Assembly: GCA_949358305.1 (NCBI GenBank)
Contig: OX442314.1
Location: 10,037,060 to 10,101,059, forward strand
From: Strigamia acuminata
Taxonomy: Eukaryota > Arthropoda > Chilopoda > Geophilomorpha > Linotaeniidae
DNA length: 64,000 nt
Reading direction: 5' to 3'
Shown: positions 57,301 to 64,000 of the stretch, in pieces
How the letters are laid out: the number at the start of each line of letters is the position of its first letter
How positions within the stretch are numbered: position 1 is the stretch's first letter
The notes under the pieces: generated by a model
Seen by the model: only the letters and a program-made list of their open reading frames with translations
Told to the model about the DNA's origin: nothing
The model's database searches: none
Made by a program: the position numbers and the translations under genes

Positions 57301-60300
57301 ATTACAAGACTGGAATGAAATTTGTGCGTACCAGTTTTTTCTGTAGGCAAAATTTCTGCGGGCAGACTGGTTTCCTACGTAGGAAACTGCTTACGAGTAC
57401 CAAGCTAAAAAACAATAAAAACAAAAACTTCCCACGAACAATTCAACTCCCACAGATTTTTCTTTCCGAAAACCAACCATTCATCAATTAATTCCTCTGA
57501 TCCATTCCAGGGAACCGGAGTTTGAGCGGCGTCCATACGACAACCCGGAACCGCCAATCCAAAACCTAAATCCATACGACCGAAACCGCATGGAAGACCT
57601 CCAGTTTTCGCGCCCGCTCCTCGAGCGACCACTCCTCGACCGCCCGCTCCTCGACCGCCCGCTCCTCGACCGCCCGCTCCTCGACCGCCCACTTCTAGAT
57701 CGACCACTTCTAGATCGACCGCTCCTAGATCGACCACTCCTAGAGCGCCCTTACGAGCCTCCGCGAGAAAAACCAATCAGCATCGACTACGGACATCGCT
57801 CGGCATCGATGATGAACCCTGACCACCCGCCGCTCAACTATTCCCTCGCTCTGAGCCGCGGTCAGGTGCAAACCATCGACTACGGACACGGACAAGCCGC
57901 GTCCAACATCCCCGAAGGTCCGCAACGACGCCGAAATTGAATTAAAACGATGAATTTTAATGTATTTTGTATTTTAATCGAATGTATAGTTATTGAGTAC
58001 GGCCACGATCGAAGCAAACCGCCGATCGTGAAGAACTACGAGTCGTACGACGACTGGGAGTACGAGAGACGTCAGTACGACGAGGGAAGAAGCCGATACA
58101 GGGACAAGGAGCTGCGCAGTCGCGAGACACGCGAACGAGGCGGAGGGTTCGCTATTAGAGACCGAAGCAGGGAGAGGTTGAGGGATGAATTTCCCAGGGA
58201 AAGAGATCGAGAAAGGGATAAATATCGCGACGAGCCGTAAGTTTTATCGAGATTTCTTTTAAGCGAGTGTTTTTTATCTTGTTTGACATTAAAATATAGA
58301 CAATAAAAATCGCAATTTACGTTTGAAAAACACGTTTTTTTGTCGGATATATTTTCTTTAAATCAAATTTTTGTGGTTGTGCTTTGTTGTTCGTTCGACA
58401 CGAAGAGGACGCCATCTTGGATGCGCGCGCAGGTCCAACGGTTCATTTTTTTGTTATTTTTAATGGCTTTGTTTTGCTTGGTTTTTGAAATTTGAGTCGG
58501 CCATGTTTAATTGTGTTGATCGGGATGTAATAAAAGGAAGAATTCGGTGATTCAGCGGCACATAAATGATTTGGAGAAAATATATGACTTAATGGGAATT
58601 TTTTGGTTTTGTTTTATTGGTTTTTTCTGGCGGGGAGAATAATGTTTTTTTGTTTGAAAAATAGGAAGTTTGGACGGAGTCACGAGACGAGTTCGCGACC
58701 TTTGTTTCCTCATGAACTCATTCAGGAAGATTCGAGTTATTCCTCCTCGTCGGCCCGCAGTGAGACGGTTTTGATCGAGGATTTGCTGTCGATGCCCGGA
58801 CGAAGAAAGAGACCGCAGCGATTGGTTATAATTCTGAGGGGGCCACCGGGGTCCGGGAAAACATTCGTGGCCAGATTAATTAAAGTGAATAATTTTTTTT
58901 TTTGTGGTTTTTGGGATTTTTTTTCGAATTTTTTGGTGTTTTTAGGAGAAGGAGACGGAAAATGGCGGCAGTGCGCCCCGGATGTTGTGTTTGGATGATT
59001 ATTTCATGGTGGAGTCGGAGAAGGTCGAAAAGGATCCGGAAACGGGGAAAAAAGCCAAAGTTAAAGTGAGTTTGGGATATATTTTTATTTTTTTGTTAAT
59101 TTGTTGATTTTTTTGTTGGTTTTTTTTAATTTTTGGTGATTTTTTGTTGATTTTTGTTTTATTTTTTGATATTTTTTAATTTAGGTGATGCAGTATGAAT
59201 ACGAGTCTGAAATGGAAGATTTCTATTATTCAAATTTGGCAAAGGTTTTCAAGAAAACCATTACTGATGCGTTCTTTCCATTTATTATCGTGGATGCTAC
59301 TAATGATAAGTGTCGACGTTTCGAAGAGTTGTGGAGCTATGCTAAACAGAATGGCTTTCAAGTATGAAAGATATCGATGAACTCGTTTTGACAGTTGTTA
59401 CGAAATTAATTAATTCCTTGACTGAAAATTTAATTTTTTGACTAAAATCTCTCGAAAATATCAATTTTCTGACCAAAATCAGTTTAAAATATCAATTTTT
59501 TGGAGTGTTTTGACCAAAATATCCATTTTTTTGGAGTGTTTTGACCAAAATGTCCATTTTTTTGGAGTCTTTTGACCAAATTATCAATTTTTTGGAGTGT
59601 TTTGACCAAAAATTCATTTTTTTGGAGTGTTTTGACCAAAATATCTTTTTTTTTGGAGTGTTTTGACCAAATTATCAATTTTTTTTTAATTTTTCAAACA
59701 CAATCTGTTGCCAGTGGAAAAAATTCACTTTTAAATTGAATTTTTGACTGAATCAGTCAAAATCCAATTTCTAATTTCCTTCAATTCTGCTCTAACGAGT
59801 TCCAACTGCAAAAATTAATTAAATAAACAATAATAACAAGCCTACAATCCAACCTACATTTTCCAAGGTCTACATTGCCGAACTAGATAAGGACGCTCTC
59901 ATGTGCCACAAACGGAACATCCATAACCGCAGTTTGGACAGCATAACAAGAGTTAGTAAAAAAAAATAAAATAAATTAATAAAAAAAATAAAATAAATAA
60001 CCCACCTCAATCATAGATCATAAAAGGCTGGGACACGACACCAAAACATTACGTTCGTGTGGACATCCGATCATTACTCCAAGATGCGGCCATACCCGAA
60101 GTAAAAATTAAATTCGTCTTTAATGAAAAAACCCGAGTGGCTGGGTTCATGTCCGACATGAACGTATTATTTTAATGACGCGCAGTGATTGGTTGATTTC
60201 TATTGATGTCGGTTCGTTTCTTCAACGCACGTTTACTCAAAACTATGTTTTCGAGATTTTATCTTCTTTTTTTCTTACAAAAAAGCCTAACCTTATTTGT

Positions 60301-61651
60301 TTGCCTGTGCGAATTTGCGATATACTGTATTTTACCGATTAAGAGTCGCCCTCGAATAAGAGCCACGTCCGAGAGAGGCGATTTGATATAAGAGCCGTCC
60401 TCGAATAGTAGCCGGGGCTATATACGTTCAATGAATGTAACTTTGAGATATCGGCCACTATTTAAAATAAGAGCCGCACTCGATTAATAGCCGCGGCTGA
60501 AAATGGCAGTTTTGAATAAGAGCCGGGGCTCTTACTTGGTAAAATACGGTATTTCAATGCGATTATTTTTTGGTGTAATATCGCAGCTACATTAGTCAGT
60601 AGTTGTCGTTTGCGATATATCATATGTTGCGATATATGCGATTTACCGAACGACTTGCCCTGAGTAAACACTTATACTGATTTTAAACTTGCTTTTAAAT
60701 AAATTTTTCTTTTAAACATTGAAAATTACTTTCCTTCGCAATACATTGCGATATCTTGCGACATTGCGATTACACCGCTGGTTCTAAGCGATATATCGCA
60801 AAAATATCGCCAAACTGCAGTATCGCATTCACTTCAAAGAGTAAGAGCACAGGCCTAATCTCAATGCATCTCTCAACCAATCACAGCACGTCATGAAAAT
60901 GATACGTTTATTTCAGACATGAACGTAGCCATTTTGTGAAAAAAAAAATCCAAAAAATCACCAAAATGTAAATTTCAAACCCAAACAAACAGGTGGAAAT
61001 GGAGGATTTCGTGGAAGACGACAAACCGATCTCGAAAAAGGACCCCATCATGCGTGACGACGAAGATTCCTCCAATCAAGAACCGGTAAGCTGGATTAAA
61101 AAATTTACAAAAATTTACAAAACGGACGATAAATGAAAGTTCAAGAAAATTGGCTGCAATTTAAACAAAAAAAAACAAAAAAAAAATTTTTATTGAAAAA
61201 AATTAATTTTAAAAACTCATAAATCAAAATGGTAAGTCTTGATTTTACTACACTACCTAATATATATATATTGTTTATACTGTATTTGACGTCATAACAA
61301 AGTTTAAAGAAAAAAAAGAAAAACTGATAAAAGGCGCTGATAATTTGTGATAAATGCGCGCACATCTAAGTTTGTCTTGTTTGCAACTGCGTAATGTCCG
61401 AACGGGATATTACGTATGTTTTATAAGGTATTTCTTCTGGACCATGCGAAGCTTGACCAGAACTATGTTACGATGGAAAATGTCGATTGATTTTAAATTG
61501 CCTGTGACTAATATTTTATGGTTAAACCAATGCAGCCAATGAGTATTTCAGTTGCAGTCAAAAAAGACTAAACATATGAGCCTTGCCTTCAATCTCTAGG
61601 GTTTGGTGCTCAGTCGCTGGGAGCAGATGGAGGCCACCGAAGAAAAACTCG
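51333..61651 (+). CDS. YLPM1: YLPM1 (ZAP3) nuclear protein, 3' end not found
   Basis: Large nuclear protein phosphatase 1-binding protein with a C-terminal P-loop kinase-like domain. Thirteen exons (51333-51662, 52615-53223, 54273-56000, 56062-56231, 57511-57917, 57990-58236, 58665-58884, 58946-59065, 59185-59361, 59868-59951, 60017-60100, 60993-61085, 61600-61651) give about 1,440 codons. N-terminus MYQNWQQW; Gln/Pro-rich regions; a coiled segment (EFERQFTEWTRQFETWREQN); LSDKQKDLLQQTAQELKALE; a nine-fold RPLL(D/E) repeat (57600-57750); two DYGHG-type boxes; RE/RD-rich stretch; Walker A GPPGSGKT; LCLDDYFM; FFPFIIVDATND; and VDIRSLLQDAAI followed by VEMEDF, the family hallmark. The expected last exon (DKLDGLRTG-like) is absent before 64000, so it lies beyond the edge. 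Confidence 0.93.
51750..52500. repeat. 20-bp tandem repeat, YLPM1 intron 1
   Basis: Unit AAAAAATTCAATTTTGCTGT (alternating with ...TTTGCTCT), over 25 copies with few indels. Confidence 0.93.
53260..54228. repeat. 16-bp tandem repeat, YLPM1 intron 2
   Basis: TTTTTTAAAATGGTCA repeats about 24 times almost perfectly at 53563-53930, flanked by diverged ATGGC(T/C)GTTTTTCAAA-type units. This 16-bp period is the main exception to the 10-bp-multiple rule in the window. Confidence 0.95.
56285..56830. repeat. 21-bp tandem repeat, YLPM1 intron
   Basis: Unit TTTTTCATTTATGAAATTCA plus G or A, about 15 good copies, then A-rich derivatives. Confidence 0.93.
56840..57430. other. Intron stretch with diverged internal duplication
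   Basis: CATCTGCTAACAGAAGTGAATGC... near 56860 and CATCTGGTAGCAGAACATGT near 56925 are related, as are CAGACTTTTCTGTG and CAGACTTTTTGTGG, so part of the stretch is a 65-70 bp tandem duplication. No exon recognised. Confidence 0.4.
57597..57752 (+). repeat. 15-bp coding repeat in YLPM1 (RPLLD)
   Basis: In-frame 15-bp units give nine consecutive RPLL(E/D) pentapeptides. Early units use CGCCCGCTCCTCGAC and later ones CGACCACTTCTAGAT, so the repeat has synonymous divergence and is kept in frame. Confidence 0.95.
59440..59700. repeat. 31-bp tandem repeat, YLPM1 intron
   Basis: Unit TTTTTTTGGAGTGTTTTGAC plus CAAAATATCAA, about six copies. Confidence 0.9.
60327..60551. mobile_element. MITE, TACCGTATTTTACC family, copy 2
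   Basis: Left end ACTGTATTTTACCGATTAAG and right end TTGGTAAAATACGGTATT. Interior GAGTCGCCCTCGAATAAGAG and CCTCGAATAGTAGCC match copy 1 at 28756-29029. Lies in a YLPM1 intron; the following 300 bp hold a GCGATATATCGC-rich sequence of possible hAT origin. Confidence 0.78.
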
Positions 61652-61980
61652 GTGAGTTGCCCCTTTATGTCCATTTATTTTTAAACGGGTTTCGCTAGAT
61701 CCCTATTGGTGGTTACATTTTTGGAACGAGAGAGAGAGAGTGGATTGGATTGGATGGAAAATAGGACATTTTGTGATGTTTCTTTGACGGAATAAAATAC
61801 GGTTGTGAAAGTGTTGTGGATTGTTTTATTTGATGTGCGCAAGAGACATTGAAAACGTACAAGGGGGTAGCAATTTTGAGTTTTTGCACTACCTGGTTGA
61901 TATGGCCGAAAACGCTCATTCTGCAGTTGAGCTTCAAGCTGGACTGGGACGATTTTTATTAGACTTTGACCGATATCGAT

Positions 61981-62896
61981 ATTTTGCAGGGCCAATAATA
62001 AAACGCCCCCCAAAAACTATGATTTCCCCCGCAAAATAAAATAAAATGCCCCCCACTTTTTGAACCCCCCAAAAATATCTACTTCACTCCCTTTAAAATT
62101 AAGTCCGCCCCATTTCCCTAAACCCCCAAAACAAGGTATTTTCGCCTCGTTACACCGAAGTGTTTGGCAATGATGTTATTAGAGTTTATTGTTGGGCACA
62201 TGTCATTAGAAATGTCGACAAAAAACTCTATCATCAAAGATAAGGAAATCGAAACGAATGTTCATAAGGATATTGTGTGCTTGCAGCTAGCCTCCTCCGA
62301 CGATGAATTTGTTGCCGCAAAAAATCTCTTCTTAAAGGAGTGGCGCCTAGTTAAAAAAGCATCTGCATTCATTGATTACTTCAATGAGGAATATCTAGAC
62401 CGGTTCTGTGGTTGGCACGTCGGCCATTGCATAGGATCTCCTTGCACCAACAATGAATTAGAGTCCACAAACAACGTCACCACACATTCCGTAATCGACA
62501 GCCCATGCAACGTTTCATACCGATTTTAAAAGAAATGGTCCGCAATTGGTCTAATGAGCGAAAACCCGGTGTAGCAATTGGTGAGAAGCTATACTCTGTT
62601 CCACTTGAGGTGAAAAATGTTCCTCTAGGAGAAAAAAGAAAACGTGGCAGGCCGTCTAAGGCTTAAAAGTCACTTGTAGTGCAATAACTGCAACGTATTA
62701 TGCTCATTTTGGGGGGTTTTTGAGTTATTTTTGATATTTCTGTTTGGGGGGAAATTTAGTTTTTATGGGGCCCAAAAATGTTTTTTGGGGGACTAAGTAG
62801 ATTTTCCTTATTAGTTTTATTTGGGGGGCCAAACATATATTTTCGGGGGGGAACCCGTTAATTCAGGGGGGTCATTAATAGCAATCCATTTTGCAG
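61981..62896 (+). mobile_element. Mutator-like (MULE) element remnant with 9-bp target duplication
   Basis: Element 61990-62887 is flanked by identical 9-bp direct repeats ATTTTGCAG (61981-61989 and 62888-62896), the duplication length of Mutator-type transposition. Ends are C-rich on the left (AATAAAACGCCCCCC) and complementary-like on the right (GGGGGGTCATTAATAG). Interior at 62140-62665 encodes pieces of a MULE transposase: VIRVYCWAHVIRNVDKKL, CTNNELESTNNV and a C-terminal KRGRPSKA hook. These lie in different frames, so it is inactive, and it is short of the N-terminal catalytic part. Confidence 0.85.
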
Positions 62897-63206
62897 TATC
62901 GCCGATACCGATACCTGCGCCGATATTAAAATTAAAATGTCCGTTTATAGAAACGGAAAAAGCCGAAACTTTGAACGTGCCTGACGTGCTTAACGTGTTT
63001 GTTTCTGAGCATGTTTATAGTGTCGTTTTTGGGTTTCATGCTCGGTCTTGAAAGTTAATGGCGATTAAAAATCCCATAATTTCAATCAACTAACGAATTG
63101 TGGCTCACTTGTTTGAACGCAATTTCTTTTATGCCTTTGAGGATGTGGATGTATTATCTGATAACAGTGTAAGGATTGGAAAGTTTGACCACATGATCTA
63201 ACTTTC

Positions 63207-63420
63207 ATGACAGTGTTGGGCACGGTACTTCCAACACGTACCGTGGTACCGGTACCGGTGCTTGCGCCAACGGAGAAATGTACCGCGGTACCGGTACCGG
63301 TACTTGCGGCGACGGAGAAATGTACCGTGGTCCCGGTACAGTACCGGTACCGGGATTTTGCGGTACATCACGCGGTACTCGTGAAAACGCGAGAAAACAC
63401 GAGATTTACGTGTTTTCTCC
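63207..63420. mobile_element. GGTACC-rich island with internal repeats
   Basis: Begins ACAGTGTTGGGCACGGTACT. Three related blocks contain CGGAGAAATGTACCG and GGTACCGGTACCGGT. A further inverted repeat, CGCGAGAAAACACG / CGTGTTTTCTCCCG, follows at 63387-63425. CAGTGTTG start suggests a hAT-type terminus; the other end is unclear. Confidence 0.55.
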
Positions 63421-63431
63421 CGTTTTCCACG

Positions 63432-63609
63432 ATAAAGGAGTTAAAAAGTGTATGTGTACAGCTGTACACTCGTTTTAAGGTGGTTTAAACTGTGTAAATA
63501 TTTAATTTTAAATTAAAAGTAATATTTGATAAAAATTAAATATTTACACAGTTTAAACCACCTTAAAACGAGTGTACAGCTGTACACATACACTTTTTAA
63601 CTCCTTTAT
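63432..63609. repeat. Perfect inverted repeat with 78-bp arms
   Basis: Bases 63432-63509 are the exact reverse complement of 63532-63609, separated by 22 bp. The arms contain ACAGCTGTACAC and GGTGGTTTAAACTGTG. Perfect identity over 78 bp implies a recent origin or active correction. Confidence 0.95.
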
Positions 63610-63870
63610 TTTTACAAATACAGCTTTAAAAATTTTAAAGCTGTATTTGTAAAAATTCACTGAAATTTTACAAATACTGAAATTATTTCAGTAGACACAC
63701 GGACACGGTGTCACCTAAAAGAATTTGTAGTTTCGTACACATTTGAATTTGATTGTCAATGACAATATATTATATTTAATATTTAATATTTAATATTTAA
63801 TATATTTAATCAATATGACAATTTGTTATATTGATTAAATATTCATTTGCATAATAGATAAAGATAAAAC
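63608..63870. repeat. Further hairpins: 24-bp perfect stem and AT-rich palindromes
   Basis: 63608-63631 pairs perfectly with 63633-63656 (24 bp, 1-nt loop; core ACAAATACAGCTTTAAAA). Next come TACTGAAAT / ATTTCAGTA (about 63675-63693) and ATATTTAATCAATA / TATTGATTAAATAT (about 63800-63842). Confidence 0.9.
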
Positions 63871-64000
63871 CAATTAAATGTTAATTTACACACTCTTAAT
63901 CGTTTCGTTTTTTTATTACTGTAAAAGTTGAATTCAGATCTCATGTCGTTGTCGTCGATTCGATTGTGTTTCTTAGGGAATACGAGCGGCTTTCCTGATT

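Larger units (their letters stand above)
61652..64000 (+). other. YLPM1 terminal intron, made mostly of nested insertions
   Basis: From the donor at 61652 to the window end there is no YLPM1 exon I can recognise. The sequence consists of a MULE remnant inside an older TATCGATA-rich element, a GGTACC-rich island and a chain of palindromes. A possible acceptor TTCTTAG at about 63976 precedes GGAATACGAGCG, but the peptide does not match the expected YLPM1 C-terminus. Confidence 0.5.

Noticed and set aside
61354-61560. Plus-strand open frame MRAHLSLSCLQLRNVRTGYY
   Set aside because: Lies in a YLPM1 intron, has no homology or splice context, and is of a length expected by chance.
63970-64000. Last YLPM1 exon beginning at 63977
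   Set aside because: The few visible codons do not match the expected conserved C-terminal sequence, and the window ends too soon to judge.

Overview
This 64 kb window is animal nuclear DNA. Nearly every gene is split into many short exons with GT-AG introns, and the products are metazoan orthologues: RBM25, TEDC1, CGRRF1, COQ8, KIF16B, STYX, C6orf120, GNMT, AVEN, TAF6 and YLPM1. A secreted astacin-like protein carrying a peritrophin-type chitin-binding domain points to an invertebrate. TEDC1, a delta/epsilon-tubulin partner, suggests a lineage with triplet-microtubule centrioles. The species cannot be named from the sequence. The DNA is AT-rich; exons are visibly richer in GC than introns.

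Layout, left to right. RBM25 (-), running off the left edge, a divergent protein kinase (-), TEDC1 (+) and CGRRF1 (-) fill 0.5-15.3 kb. An astacin pseudoenzyme (-) lies at 15.5-18.0 kb. A MITE-rich gap and an intact pogo/Tigger-type transposase (-) lie at 18.1-20.9 kb. COQ8 (+) covers 21.4-25.6 kb, a small unrecognised gene (-) with an embedded broken ABCG exon 26.3-27.1 kb, and KIF16B (+) 28.0-36.9 kb. STYX (-), C6orf120 (+), GNMT (-) and AVEN (-) fill 37.3-45.7 kb. An unrecognised reading-frame cluster (-) is at 46.0-46.7 kb, TAF6 (-) at 47.4-50.9 kb, and YLPM1 (+) from 51.3 kb past the right edge. Exon chains were rebuilt by hand from splice sites, reading phase and homology; in each chain the phases close.

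Genes are packed closely. Kinase and TEDC1 start codons lie 113 bp apart head to head; TAF6/YLPM1 and STYX/C6orf120 are also divergent. TEDC1 and CGRRF1 are convergent with 23 bp between stop codons, so their 3' ends probably overlap. The genes are mostly housekeeping (splicing, transcription, centriole/cilium, endosome transport, coenzyme Q, methyl-group metabolism) and do not form an operon or pathway.

The most striking feature is the non-coding DNA. Almost every intron and spacer over about 200 bp contains a different tandem array, yet the unit lengths cluster at about 10, 20-21, 30-31, 41 and 61 bp, multiples of the DNA helical turn, with A/T runs spaced about 10 bp apart. This resembles the periodic An/Tn clusters of nematode germline genes. 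Mobile-element traces include a hAT-like MITE with a perfect 8-bp target duplication, a decayed MULE with a 9-bp duplication, a two-copy element in which one copy has expanded an internal 21-bp satellite, and a chain of hairpins with perfect 78-bp arms near the right edge.
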